Part shown: in pieces, positions 15,605 through 23,506 of the stretch
How positions within the stretch are numbered: the first letter of the stretch is position 1
Layout: each line of letters opens with the position of its first letter
Source of the DNA: DATMTS01 sp035564555
GTDB taxonomy: Bacteria > Actinomycetota > Actinomycetes > Actinomycetales > Microbacteriaceae
Reading direction: 5' to 3'
Length of the DNA stretch: 36,500 bases
Assembly: GCA_035564555.1 (NCBI GenBank)
Contig: DATMTS010000074.1
Span: forward strand, 1 to 36,500
The notes under the pieces: model-generated
The model's input: the letters and a program-made list of their open reading frames with translations, nothing else
What the model was told of the DNA's origin: nothing
Database searches by the model: none
Made by a program: the position numbers and the translations under genes

Positions 15605-16644
15605 CGCGACATCACCGCTTCCAGGGGCTCGACGGGCGAGGGTCTGCTCACTTTGCGCCTGCGCAGGATCAGCTCACGCACGCGGCGCGACTGCAGCAGG
15701 CACACGACGATCACGACGACGGCCTTGAACACGGGCGTGACCGCCGGCGGGATGCCGAGGAAGGTGATGGTCGAGGTGAGCGTCTGCAGAATGAGCACCC
15801 CGATCACCGTTCCGGAGATGGAGAATTTACCGCCCATCAGCGACGTGCCCCCGATCACCACCGCGAGAATCGCATCGAGTTCGATGTTCAGGCCGGCGTT
15901 GTTGGCGTCAGCGGCCATGATGTTCGAGCTGTACAGGATTCCGGCGCCTCCGGCGAGCAGGCCGCTGACGGCATAGACGCCCCAGATGATTCCGCGGGAC
16001 CGCACCCCGGCGAGCCGACTGGCCTCCGGGTTGATCCCGACGGACTCGATGAGCATCCCCAGTGCGGTGCGTCGCACCAGCAGCGAGACGACCAGCACGA
16101 CCAGCACCGAGATGTACAGCGCGAACGGCAACCCGAGAAGGTGTCCGGAGGCGATGAACGTGTACGGGGCGCTTGTGATCGTCGTGATCTGGCCCTGCGT
16201 GATCAGCATTGCGACACCGCGGCCGGCGAACATCAGCACCAGCGTGGCGATGATCGGCTGGATGCCGACGACCGAGACCAGGAATCCGTTCCACAGCCCC
16301 AGTATCAGCGTCACGCCGAGGCCGAGCGCGATGGCCGTCGCGACGGTTTCGATCGAACCCGGTGACGACGATCCGGCGATCCAGGTCAGGGTGACGGCGC
16401 CCGAAACGGCGAGCACGGCACCGACCGAGAGGTCGATTCCCCTGGTGGCGATCACGAGCATCATGCCGACCGCCACGAGCATCAGCTGGGCGCTGTTGCG
16501 CAGGATGTCGACGAGCGAGCCGTAGAGCGCGCCGTCGTTGATCGTGATGCTCAGGAACGATGGGCGGGAGGCCGTGTTCAGCGCGATCAACAGCACGAGG
16601 GCCACGATCGGCCAGAACAGCCGGTGTCGCAGGAGGCGTTTCAC
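15601..16644 (-). CDS. ytfT: Galactofuranose-type ABC transporter permease YtfT
   Basis: 347-residue permease with several hydrophobic segments, GMMLVIATRGIDLSVGAV near residue 65, VGINPEASRLAGV and ELDAILAVVIGGTSLMGGKF. The ATRGIDLSVG form, with Thr-Arg in place of the Ser-Gly or Thr-Gly of YjfF, is the pattern I recall for the YtfT partner. It starts with a GTG at 16644 that overlaps the TGA of the ATPase gene by four bases (GTGA) and itself overlaps yjfF, so three genes in a row are coupled. Confidence 0.9.
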   Translation of the reverse strand: MKRLLRHRLFWPIVALVLLIALNTASRPSFLSITINDGALYGSLVDILRNSAQLMLVAVGMMLVIATRGIDLSVGAVLAVSGAVTLTWIAGSSSPGSIETVATAIALGLGVTLILGLWNGFLVSVVGIQPIIATLVLMFAGRGVAMLITQGQITTITSAPYTFIASGHLLGLPFALYISVLVVLVVSLLVRRTALGMLIESVGINPEASRLAGVRSRGIIWGVYAVSGLLAGGAGILYSSNIMAADANNAGLNIELDAILAVVIGGTSLMGGKFSISGTVIGVLILQTLTSTITFLGIPPAVTPVFKAVVVIVVCLLQSRRVRELILRRRKVSRPSPVEPLEAVMSR

Positions 16645-18170
16645 GAGACCTGTCCTTTCTGAGCGATGAGGGAGACCAGGTCGTCGACGTCGACGCCTTC
16701 ACCATTGTGCAACTCGGCGACCTTCGCATGATCTCGCATCACGCAGATGCGATGCGAGAGGCGCACCACCTCTTCCAATTCGGAGGAGATGAACACCACA
16801 GACAGGCCGTCGGCCGCGAGCTGGCTGATCAGTCGCTGGATCTCCGCCTTGGCTCCGACGTCGATGCCGCGGGTCGGCTCGTCGAGGATGAGCACCTGCG
16901 GCGCCATGGCCAGCCATCGGGCCAGCAGCACCTTCTGCTGATTGCCGCCGGAGAGGTTGCGGATGAGGGTCTCTGGGTCGGCGGGGCGGATGTCCATGCT
17001 CTGCATGTATGTGGCCACGAGTCGGTCCTGCTGAGCGCGGGGCACGCGCCGTGCCCATCCGCGACGGGCCTGCAGGCCGAGGATCATGTTCTCCCGCACC
17101 GTGAGGTCTCCGATGATGCCTTCGCTACGTCGGTCTTCCGACGAAAAGGCGATTCGGTTGTCGACCGCGGCCCGCGGGTTCGACACGCGCACCGCGGAGC
17201 CCCGGATCCGGGTTCGGCCGGTGTCGGCGTGATCGGCTCCGTAGAGCAGCCTGGCCAGTTCCGTTCGACCGGAGCCGAGCAGGCCGGCAAGGCCGACCAC
17301 CTCGCCTTCGTACAGCTCGAGGTCGACGGGTTCGAGTGCGCCCTTGCGCCCCAGGGCCAGCACCTGCATGACCGGGGCGGTCTGCTCGTCGGGGCGGGCG
17401 GTGTGGGCGGTGCGCTCGGCGATCGAGTCGAGGTCGGCGAGTTCGCGGCCGAGCATCTTGGCGACGAGTTCGACCTGCGGCAGCTCGGCCACGCGGTACT
17501 CGCCCTCGGTGCGACCGTTGCGCAGCACCGTGACCCGGTCGCAGATCTCGTAGATCTGGTCGAGGAAGTGCGAGACGAACAGGATCGCGACGCCGTTGTC
17601 GCGCAGCGCGCGCATCACGGCGAAGAGCCGCTCGACCTCGTCTCGGTCCAGGCTCGAGGTGGGCTCGTCGAGCACCAGCACGGTGCTGCGGATGACCATG
17701 GCCCTGCTGATCGCGACCAGTTGCTGTACGGCGATCGAATGCGACGACAAGGGCGACCGCGGGTCGATCTCGAGTTCGAGCCGACGCAGCGCCTCCGCGG
17801 CCGCCGCATGCGTCGCCCGCCAGTCGATGCCGAATCGGCCGCGGATCTCGTGGCCGAGCATCACGTTCTCGCCGACCGACAGATTGGTGCAGAGGTTGAC
17901 CTCTTGATAGACGGTGGCGATTCCCGCCGACTGCGCGTCGTCCGTGCCGCCGAAGCGGCGCTCGATGCCTCCGACCGAGATGGTGCCGGCATCCACCGCA
18001 TAGACACCGGTGAGTGCCTTGATCATCGTCGACTTGCCAGCGCCGTTCTCGCCCATCAGCGCGTGGATCTCCCCGGCACGCAGGCTGAGATCGACGTCGT
18101 CGAGCGCCTTCACACCGGGGAATTCGATGGTTATGCCGCGTGCGTCGACGATGACGGCGGGGTCGGTCAT
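16641..18170 (-). CDS. ytfR: Galactofuranose-type ABC transporter ATP-binding protein YtfR
   Basis: Double-ATPase subunit, 509 residues from the ATG at 18170, which has AAGGTGG about eight bases upstream; a GTG at 18182 would add four residues. N-domain: GENGAGKS at about 40-47, then HSIAVQQLVAISRA and LDEPTSSLD. C-domain: GLLGSGRTELARLL, LSGGNQQKVLLARWLA and LDEPTRGIDVGAKAEI. It follows the binding-protein gene by 49 bp and overlaps ytfT. A diverged paralogue lies at the far end of the same operon. Confidence 0.92.
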   Translation of the reverse strand: MTDPAVIVDARGITIEFPGVKALDDVDLSLRAGEIHALMGENGAGKSTMIKALTGVYAVDAGTISVGGIERRFGGTDDAQSAGIATVYQEVNLCTNLSVGENVMLGHEIRGRFGIDWRATHAAAAEALRRLELEIDPRSPLSSHSIAVQQLVAISRAMVIRSTVLVLDEPTSSLDRDEVERLFAVMRALRDNGVAILFVSHFLDQIYEICDRVTVLRNGRTEGEYRVAELPQVELVAKMLGRELADLDSIAERTAHTARPDEQTAPVMQVLALGRKGALEPVDLELYEGEVVGLAGLLGSGRTELARLLYGADHADTGRTRIRGSAVRVSNPRAAVDNRIAFSSEDRRSEGIIGDLTVRENMILGLQARRGWARRVPRAQQDRLVATYMQSMDIRPADPETLIRNLSGGNQQKVLLARWLAMAPQVLILDEPTRGIDVGAKAEIQRLISQLAADGLSVVFISSELEEVVRLSHRICVMRDHAKVAELHNGEGVDVDDLVSLIAQKGQVS

Positions 18171-18219
18171 GGTTGGAGCCACCTTCGATAGGAGTCGAGC
18201 GGACCTGTGCCGGGCCGGG

Positions 18220-19206
18220 TCAGTACTTGAGGGTGGGCAGGGCCGCCTTGGCCGCGGCCTGGTCGAACGCCAGGTCTTTGGCCAGGTAGAGCTTGTCGAC
18301 CTTCTTGCCTGCGACGACGTCCTTGACCACCTGAGCGACCGTCGACCCGAGCAGCGGGTTGCACTCGACCACGTAGTTGAACTCGCCGTTCGACAGCGCC
18401 GTCAGGCCGTCGTGCGTGCCGTCGACCGTGACGATCTGGATGTCCTTGCCCGGGGTGAGGCCGGCTGCCTTGATGGCATCGAGGGCGCCGAGGCCCATGT
18501 CGTCGTTCTGCGCGAAGAGCACGTTGATGCTCTTGCCGTACTTCTGCAGGAACCCTTCCATGACCGTCTTGCCCTGGGCGCGCGTGAAGTTGCCGTCCTG
18601 CGAGTCGAGCACCTTGATGTCGGTGCCCTTGATGGCCGCGTTGAATCCGGTGGTGCGGTCATTGGCCGCGCTCGAGCCGGCGGTGCCCTCCAAGACGACC
18701 AGGTTGGCCTTCTTGCCGTTGAAGTTCTTCGCGACCCATTCGCCGGCCGTCTGGCCCTCCTTCTTGAAGTCGTCGCCGACTCGGGAGGTGTAGAGGTCCT
18801 GTGCGGAGGCGTCGACCGCGCGGTCTTCGAGGATCACCGGGATGTTGGCCTGCTTGGCCTGCTTGAGCACATCGTTCCAGCCGGTCTCCACGACGGGTGC
18901 GAACACGATGGCGTCCACGCCCTGCGTGATGAAGCTGCGGATCGCGGCGATCTGGTTCTCCTGCTTCTGCTGTGCGTCGGAGAAGTTGAGCTTGAAACCG
19001 TTCGCCGAGGTGAACGCGGTCTTCAGCGACTGGGTGTTGGCGGTGCGCCATCCGCTCTCCGCGCCCTCTTGGGCGAAGCCGACCTTGATGGTCTTGTTCG
19101 AGCCTGCCGCCGCTTTGTCGGACGAGCCGGCCGACGAGCAACCGGAAAGCATCAATCCCGCTGAAGCGACGACCGCGATCGTCCCGATGATGAACTTCTT
19201 TTTCAT
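18220..19206 (-). CDS. ytfQ: Sugar-binding lipoprotein YtfQ/FruE type
   Basis: 328-residue receptor with a lipoprotein signal ending in LSGC (Cys23). The mature part shows the YtfQ pattern: GFAQEGAESGWRTANT, QQKQENQIAAIRSFITQGVDAIVFAPVVETGW, ILEDRAVD, TRAQGKTVMEGF and AQNDDMGLGALDAIKAAG. These correspond segment by segment to E. coli YtfQ as I remember it, including the Trp-Arg and Asp-Arg sugar contacts. A very strong ribosome site (AGGAGGT, 19214-19220) lies seven bases before the ATG. It is the first gene of a six-gene - strand operon. The ligand is probably a furanose form of a hexose or pentose. Confidence 0.92.
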   Translation of the reverse strand: MKKKFIIGTIAVVASAGLMLSGCSSAGSSDKAAAGSNKTIKVGFAQEGAESGWRTANTQSLKTAFTSANGFKLNFSDAQQKQENQIAAIRSFITQGVDAIVFAPVVETGWNDVLKQAKQANIPVILEDRAVDASAQDLYTSRVGDDFKKEGQTAGEWVAKNFNGKKANLVVLEGTAGSSAANDRTTGFNAAIKGTDIKVLDSQDGNFTRAQGKTVMEGFLQKYGKSINVLFAQNDDMGLGALDAIKAAGLTPGKDIQIVTVDGTHDGLTALSNGEFNYVVECNPLLGSTVAQVVKDVVAGKKVDKLYLAKDLAFDQAAAKAALPTLKY

Positions 19207-19285
19207 GACCTAAACCTCCTTGTCCAGGAAGGCAACTGTGCCTCTGAGTGACGATCCGACTGCACGTCGCGGTGGATCTGAGCAA

Positions 19286-19315
19286 ATGTTAGCCTTCACA
19301 ATTCTCGAAAGTAAA
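19286..19315 (-). promoter_or_regulatory. Probable promoter of the ytfQ operon
   Basis: Read on the - strand, TTTACT (plus-strand 19310-19315) is separated by 18 bp from TAACAT (19286-19291), a good TANNNT -10. Transcription would start near 19279 and give a leader of about 70 nt before the AGGAGGT site. The -35 is only a moderate match. Confidence 0.5.
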
Positions 19316-19406
19316 GCGGACATTCGCGGCCGAGGCGAGGAGTCAGTCTGGGACAACACCGGATCGCGGGAACGAAACGGCGCAATCACGGGGCGCAGCG
19401 GGTATC

Positions 19407-19447
19407 GAATCGATTCATCTACGCGGTCGAATGTGAATGCTCACATT
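19407..19447. promoter_or_regulatory. Candidate LacI-family operators upstream of ytfQ
   Basis: AATGTGAATGCTCACATT (19430-19447) has two perfect 7-bp arms around 4 bp and closely resembles the symmetric lac operator core TGTGAGCGCTCACA. A 10-bp palindrome GAATCGATTC with the CG centre common in LacI sites lies at 19407-19416. Both are about 95-150 bp upstream of the proposed start site, and the first abuts the modC stop codon. Binding by the operon's own LacI regulator is inferred. Confidence 0.45.
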
Positions 19448-20557
19448 TCAATAACGGCCAGTGCCAGGCGGCGAGTCGGCCGCCCGCACCGTCACATCGT
19501 CGGCACCGACGCGAATCGAGACCCGGTCGCCGGTGCGCAGCCCGAGCTCCACGACCCGGGCCGGCGGCACATCGATCGGAGTTCCCTCGTGCTGCTGGAT
19601 GCGCAGCCGGATGCCGCCGGTCGAAGGCTCCACGGATGCCAGGATGCCGCCGAGCGCTTCGGTCTGCGGCGCGAGCACGATGTCCAACCGAACCGCCGAC
19701 GGACTGAACGTGGCACACGCGGGGGCTCCGGCGTCCAGCGGCGAACCCGATGCGCGGCCGGCAAGCCGCCAGCCGCTGCGATGCACGATCCCGCCCGCTC
19801 CGTCCGAGACGCCCGCCACCCAGTTCATTCCGGCGATCGCGGCGATGAAGGCCGTCTGCGGGTGACCCAGCACCCGCTGCATCGGACCGTAGTCGATGAT
19901 GCGGCCGTCGGCCATGATGGCGCACCGGGTCGCGAGCGTGATGGCGTCGAGCGCGTCATGTGTGACGATCAGCGCGGCGGTGCCGTCGGTGCGCAACCGG
20001 TCAAGAAGCATCCGCCTGACCTCGGCCGCGGTCTGCACATCCAGGGCGGCCAGCGGCTCATCGAGAAGCAGCACGTCGGGCCGCGCGGCGAGTGCACGGG
20101 CGACCGCAACCCTCTGCTGCTGCCCACCGGAAAGCGCAGCCGGTCGGCGGTCGGCGTAGTCGGCAAGACCGACCGCGTCGAGCCACTCAAGGGCATCGCG
20201 GCGCGCGTCACGTGGTGTCTGGCCCTGTGCCCGCCGGCCGAATGCCACGTTCTCGAGCGCGGTGAGATGCGGGAAGAGCAGGGGGTCCTGGCTGAGCAGG
20301 CCGATGCGACGGTGTTCGGGTGCTGCCCGCGTGAGGCGACCGGTTGGCCCGGTCTCGTCCAGACGCCGGTCGAATACGCTCACGTGGGCGTGGTCGGGAC
20401 GGATCAGGCCGCTCAGCGCGTTCAGCAGCATGGACTTGCCCGCTCCGTTCGGCCCCAGCAGCGCGACGATCTCGCCGCGGTCGACGGTGAGGTCGGCATC
20501 CAATGCGAACGATCCGCGCCGCACCCGCACGCTCGCCTGCAGTGCGTGCTGCGTCAT
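19448..20557 (-). CDS. modC: Molybdate ABC transporter ATP-binding protein ModC
   Basis: ATPase of the molybdate/tungstate importer, 369 residues from the ATG at 20557. Walker A GPNGAGKS is at 35-42, the signature is LSGGQQQRVAVARAL and Walker B is LLLDEPLAALD. The C-terminal part (about 295-360) carries a Mop/TOBE-like domain with ILASVEPSTGGIRLRI, which in ModC proteins binds oxyanion or regulates transport. The start overlaps the modB stop by four bases (ATGA). A longer upstream reading frame exists but is only the modB region in another frame. It is the last gene of the mod operon. Confidence 0.92.
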   Translation of the reverse strand: MTQHALQASVRVRRGSFALDADLTVDRGEIVALLGPNGAGKSMLLNALSGLIRPDHAHVSVFDRRLDETGPTGRLTRAAPEHRRIGLLSQDPLLFPHLTALENVAFGRRAQGQTPRDARRDALEWLDAVGLADYADRRPAALSGGQQQRVAVARALAARPDVLLLDEPLAALDVQTAAEVRRMLLDRLRTDGTAALIVTHDALDAITLATRCAIMADGRIIDYGPMQRVLGHPQTAFIAAIAGMNWVAGVSDGAGGIVHRSGWRLAGRASGSPLDAGAPACATFSPSAVRLDIVLAPQTEALGGILASVEPSTGGIRLRIQQHEGTPIDVPPARVVELGLRTGDRVSIRVGADDVTVRAADSPPGTGRY

Positions 20558-21345
20558 CGGGGCACGTCCGCCCGCCAACTGCGCACGAGCAGCAGGATCA
20601 CCACGGCCACGGCGATCAGCAGCACCGAGAGCGCGATCGCCGCGTCTTGGTCGACGCCCGCTCCGTTGAACGCCGTGTAGATCGCCAGCGGCATCGTTCG
20701 AGTCACGCCCTCGGCGTTGCCGGCGAACAGCGCCGTCGCCCCGAATTCGCCGAGCGCACGGGCGAAGCACAGCACGGTGCCCGCGAGCAGTCCCGGGCCG
20801 GCCAGCGGCAGGGTCACGCGCCGGAAGGTCGTCCAGTTGCCGGCGCCGAGGGTCGCGGCGACCGCTTCGTATCGCGTACCAGCGGTGCGCAGGGCGCCCT
20901 CGACCGAGATCACCAGGAAGGGCAATGCGACGAACGACTGCGCGATGACGACCGCGGCGGTCGTGAACGGAATGCGGATGCCGAGTGCCGCGAGTTCGGA
21001 TCCGAGCAGCCCGGTGCGCCCGAGCAGGTAGAGCAGTGCGATGCCGCCGACGAGGGGCGGCAGAACCAGCGGCAGCGTCGTGACGGCGCGCAGCGCTCCG
21101 GCCAGCCGACGATCGCTGCGCGCGATGACCAGCGCCAGCGGAACGCCGAGCACGACGCACACGACGGTGGCGATCGTGGCCGTCTGCAAAGACAGGCCGA
21201 GGGCGCTGATCGCGGCCGGCGAGGTGAGTGCCTGCGGCACCTGCGTCCAGTCGAGCCGCAGCAGCAGAGCGGTGATCGGCAGCACCATGACGGCCAGCCC
21301 GATCAGGGCGGGCAGGTACAGGAACCGCGGAACTCGCCCGCTCAC
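20554..21345 (-). CDS. modB: Molybdate ABC transporter permease ModB
   Basis: 263-residue membrane permease starting with a GTG at 21345 that overlaps the modA TGA (GTGA). Several hydrophobic segments run from residue 5 onward. The cytoplasmic loop YEAVAATLGAGNWTTFRRVTLPLAGPGL contains the EAA motif that docks onto ModC, and RALGEFGATALFAGN is typical of ModB/CysT permeases. Coupled on both sides by four-base overlaps. Confidence 0.92.
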   Translation of the reverse strand: MSGRVPRFLYLPALIGLAVMVLPITALLLRLDWTQVPQALTSPAAISALGLSLQTATIATVVCVVLGVPLALVIARSDRRLAGALRAVTTLPLVLPPLVGGIALLYLLGRTGLLGSELAALGIRIPFTTAAVVIAQSFVALPFLVISVEGALRTAGTRYEAVAATLGAGNWTTFRRVTLPLAGPGLLAGTVLCFARALGEFGATALFAGNAEGVTRTMPLAIYTAFNGAGVDQDAAIALSVLLIAVAVVILLLVRSWRADVPR

Positions 21346-22160
21346 GGCCCGGCGAATCCGTGCTCGGCCAGCACGGACCGGCCCGCCCGGGAGAGCAGGA
21401 AGGCGACGAAGGCCCGCGCGACGGCCGGGTGCGGCGCGTCGTTCAACGCTGCGGCGACGTACCGGTTGACTGCCTTTTCGGCGTCCGGGATCGGCACGCC
21501 TGCGACGCGTCCCGCGGCCGCCCGCACATCCGTGACGTAGACGAGGCCCGCATCCGCATCGCCGGACGCGACCTTCGTGACGACCGCCGTGACGTTCTGC
21601 TCCTCGCTGACCGGCGCGACGGTGACGCCGTCTGCCTCGAGCAGGGTGTGCGCTGCGGCGCCGCACGGCACGCCGGGCGCGCAGAGCACGACCTTGAGCG
21701 CCGGGTCGGCCAGGTCACGGAGCGAGGAGATGTGCTTCGGGTTGCCCGGCGCGACCACGATCTGCAGCGTGTTGCTCGCGAACACCGCCGGCGCCCCGTC
21801 GGTCAGGCCGGCTGCTGAGACGGACCGCATCGTGCTCTGATCGGCGGAGGCGAACACGTCGGCCGGGGCGCCGGCGATGATCTGGGTGGCGAGTGTCGAC
21901 GAACCGTCGTAGTCGATGGGCTGCACGTCGACCCGGGGGTTGGCCTTCTCGAAGCGTTCGGCGAGCTCGTCGAAGGATGCGGTGAGGGAAGCGGCCGCGT
22001 ACACGGTCAATTCGCCGCTGAGCGGCGTGCCGGCGTGCGGCGTACCGCTGGGCAGCGGGGCAATCGGCGCGCCGACGGCCGACGGGCCGCCGGAGCAGCC
22101 GCCGAGCAGCATGCAGGCCGCGACCATGGCGGCACCCCCGAACACCCGCGGCGGCTTCAT
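21342..22160 (-). CDS. modA: Molybdate-binding lipoprotein ModA
   Basis: 272-residue receptor for molybdate or tungstate. The signal peptide ends in LGGC with the lipidated Cys22. The mature protein begins with a Pro/Gly-rich linker, then ELTVYAAASLTASFDELAERFEKANP, the classic ModA start in which the Ser of AAASL contacts the oxyanion. DYDGSSTLATQI and PADVFASADQ follow, then TDVRAAAGRV. Its ATG overlaps the stop of the upstream regulator gene by four bases. Molybdate versus tungstate preference cannot be decided. Confidence 0.93.
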   Translation of the reverse strand: MKPPRVFGGAAMVAACMLLGGCSGGPSAVGAPIAPLPSGTPHAGTPLSGELTVYAAASLTASFDELAERFEKANPRVDVQPIDYDGSSTLATQIIAGAPADVFASADQSTMRSVSAAGLTDGAPAVFASNTLQIVVAPGNPKHISSLRDLADPALKVVLCAPGVPCGAAAHTLLEADGVTVAPVSEEQNVTAVVTKVASGDADAGLVYVTDVRAAAGRVAGVPIPDAEKAVNRYVAAALNDAPHPAVARAFVAFLLSRAGRSVLAEHGFAGP

Positions 22161-22564
22161 CCGGCGGGCTCCTTCGCGGCCTCGACGATGACCATGGTCG
22201 CCTTGACCACCGCGACGGTTCGATTACCGACTTCCAGCCCCAGCTCGCGCACCGCCTCGCTCGACATCAGCGAGACGACCCGGTGCGGTCCGCACTGCAT
22301 CTCCACCTGCGCCATCACGGTGTCGCTGACGATGTCTGTGACGATTCCCACGAACCGGTTGCGTGCGCTGCGGGCCACCGGGCTCGCGTCGTCGGGCGAG
22401 ACGGCGATGCGCTTCGCGTGGGCAGCGAGTTCGGTGCCCGACACGACCTGGCGCCCGCCGGCATCCTTGCTCGTGCTCAGGAGGCCGTCGCGCACCCATC
22501 GCCGCACGGTGTCGTCGCTGACTCCGACGAGTTCGGCGGCTTCGCGAATTCGATATTGCGCCAT
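22157..22564 (-). CDS. HTH-Mop (TOBE) molybdate-responsive regulator
   Basis: 135-residue protein that joins a small excisionase/MerR-like HTH (residues 1-45, YRIREAAELVGVSDDTVRRWVRDG and a GGRQVV wing) to one Mop/TOBE domain (about 68-128, NRFVGIVTDIVSDTVMAQVEM). The Mop domain would sense molybdate or tungstate and the HTH would bind DNA. It is probably the operon's own regulator in place of a classical ModE. The ATG at 22564 is preferred over a GTG nine bases upstream. There is no ribosome site, and a TATCGT -10-like box (22572-22577 on the - strand) lies seven bases before it, so the mRNA may be leaderless. Confidence 0.85.
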   Translation of the reverse strand: MAQYRIREAAELVGVSDDTVRRWVRDGLLSTSKDAGGRQVVSGTELAAHAKRIAVSPDDASPVARSARNRFVGIVTDIVSDTVMAQVEMQCGPHRVVSLMSSEAVRELGLEVGNRTVAVVKATMVIVEAAKEPAG

Positions 22565-22630
22565 GAATACCACGATAGCGCCGCATCTGCGGAATCTGGT
22601 ACGACCTTCGACCGGTGCACCGCCTGCGAT

Positions 22631-22659
22631 TTGTCACCGGGCGGCGCGTCACGTACCCT
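22631..22659 (+). promoter_or_regulatory. rplJ: Promoter of the rplJ-rplL operon
   Basis: TTGTCA (22631-22636), a 17-bp spacer and TACCCT (22654-22659, TANNNT) form a well-spaced sigma-A promoter. The start site would be near 22666, at the upstream edge of the leader structures described next. Confidence 0.65.
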
Positions 22660-22665
22660 TGATGA

Positions 22666-22830
22666 AGCCGAAGACCGCAGGTCATCGTGCTTCCGCTCGC
22701 GGAAGCGTCGATCGAAGGGTCCGAACTCGACGAAGTCGAATCGGACGGCCCGCGCAGGTGTATGAAGCACGACCCGCGATCACTCGCGATTCGACAAGCT
22801 CCGTGCCCTGCGCATGGGGCTTTTTTCTTT
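22666..22830 (+). ncRNA. Ribosomal protein L10 leader (autoregulatory attenuator)
   Basis: The 326-bp gap before rplJ holds a structured leader. Visible hairpins are GACC-GCA-GGTC (22673-22683) and GCTTCCG/CGGAAGC (22689-22706, perfect 7 bp). GCGCAGG (22752-22758) can pair with CCTGCGC (22807-22813). That pairing excludes the terminator hairpin GCCC/GGGC (22805-22820) followed by six T. This is the arrangement expected for the L10 leader, where L10-L12 binding upstream tips the balance toward termination. The boundaries are estimates. Confidence 0.75.
22805..22830 (+). terminator. Attenuator terminator in the rplJ leader
   Basis: GCCC (22805-22808) pairs with GGGC (22817-22820) around TGCGCATG, followed at once by TTTTTT and then CTTT. 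The stem is short but GC-only with a good U-tract. Its left side overlaps the sequence that pairs with 22752-22758, so it is conditional. Confidence 0.65.
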
Positions 22831-22890
22831 GCCTGCGGCCCCGGCGGCGCGATGCACCCGCATCGCGCGTCAAGGAATCTAGGAGTGGCC

Positions 22891-23406
22891 ATGGCGAACA
22901 AGGAAGCCTCGGTTGCCGAACTCACGGAGAAGTTCCAGAGCTCGACCGCCGTTCTGCTGACCGAGTACCGCGGTCTGTCTGTTGCTCAGCTCAAGGAGCT
23001 GCGCATGTCCATCAGTACAGACGCGACGTACGCCGTGGTGAAGAACACGCTGACCAAGATCGCGGCGAACAACGCCGGTATCACGGTGTTCGACGATGAA
23101 CTCGTCGGCCCGTCCGCGATCGCTTTCGTGCACGGTGACCCGGTCGCCGTAGCGAAGGGTCTGCGCAACTTCGCCAAGGCGAACCCTCTCCTCGTGGTCA
23201 AGGGCGGTTACTTCGACGGTAACGCCCTTACCGCAGAAGAGGTAGGCAAGCTCGCCGACCTCGAGTCCCGTGAGGTGCTGCTGGCCAAGCTGGCCGGCGC
23301 CTTCAAGGCCTCGCTGTTCGGAGCCGCATATCTGTTCAACGCACCGCTGTCGAAGGCCGTTCGCACGGTCGACGCGTTGCGTGAGAAGCAGGAGTCCGCA
23401 AGCTGA
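22891..23406 (+). CDS. rplJ: 50S ribosomal protein L10
   Basis: 171-residue stalk base protein that anchors L7/L12 dimers to 23S rRNA on the large subunit. It begins MANKEASVAELTEKF with STAVLLTEYRGLSVAQL, VVKNTLTKIAA and the C-terminal helix NAPLSKAVRTVDALREK, where L12 N-termini bind. The ATG at 22891 has AGGAG at 22881-22885. Preceded by the autoregulatory leader and followed by rplL after 100 bp, the usual bacterial order. Confidence 0.98.
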   Translation: MANKEASVAELTEKFQSSTAVLLTEYRGLSVAQLKELRMSISTDATYAVVKNTLTKIAANNAGITVFDDELVGPSAIAFVHGDPVAVAKGLRNFAKANPLLVVKGGYFDGNALTAEEVGKLADLESREVLLAKLAGAFKASLFGAAYLFNAPLSKAVRTVDALREKQESAS

Positions 23407-23506
23407 TTCGACGTGATCGGATCGATCTCGCGCGTCGATGATCGGTCCCTGAACGGTCGAAGCGGCACTGCGGTGAGTACCCACACAAACACAAGGAGAA
23501 GAAACA

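Noticed and set aside
16560..18191. A 543-codon open frame on the + strand opposite ytfR
   Set aside because: It mirrors the ytfR coding frame, has a low-complexity composition and no recognisable domain.
19430..19447. A CRP-like TGTGA...TCACA site
   Set aside because: The spacing is four bases instead of the six needed for CRP; a LacI-type operator fits better.
20558..21160. A 201-codon N-terminal extension of ModC
   Set aside because: It overlaps modB in another frame, lacks ABC features, and the ATG at 20557 gives a normal ModC start with a four-base overlap.
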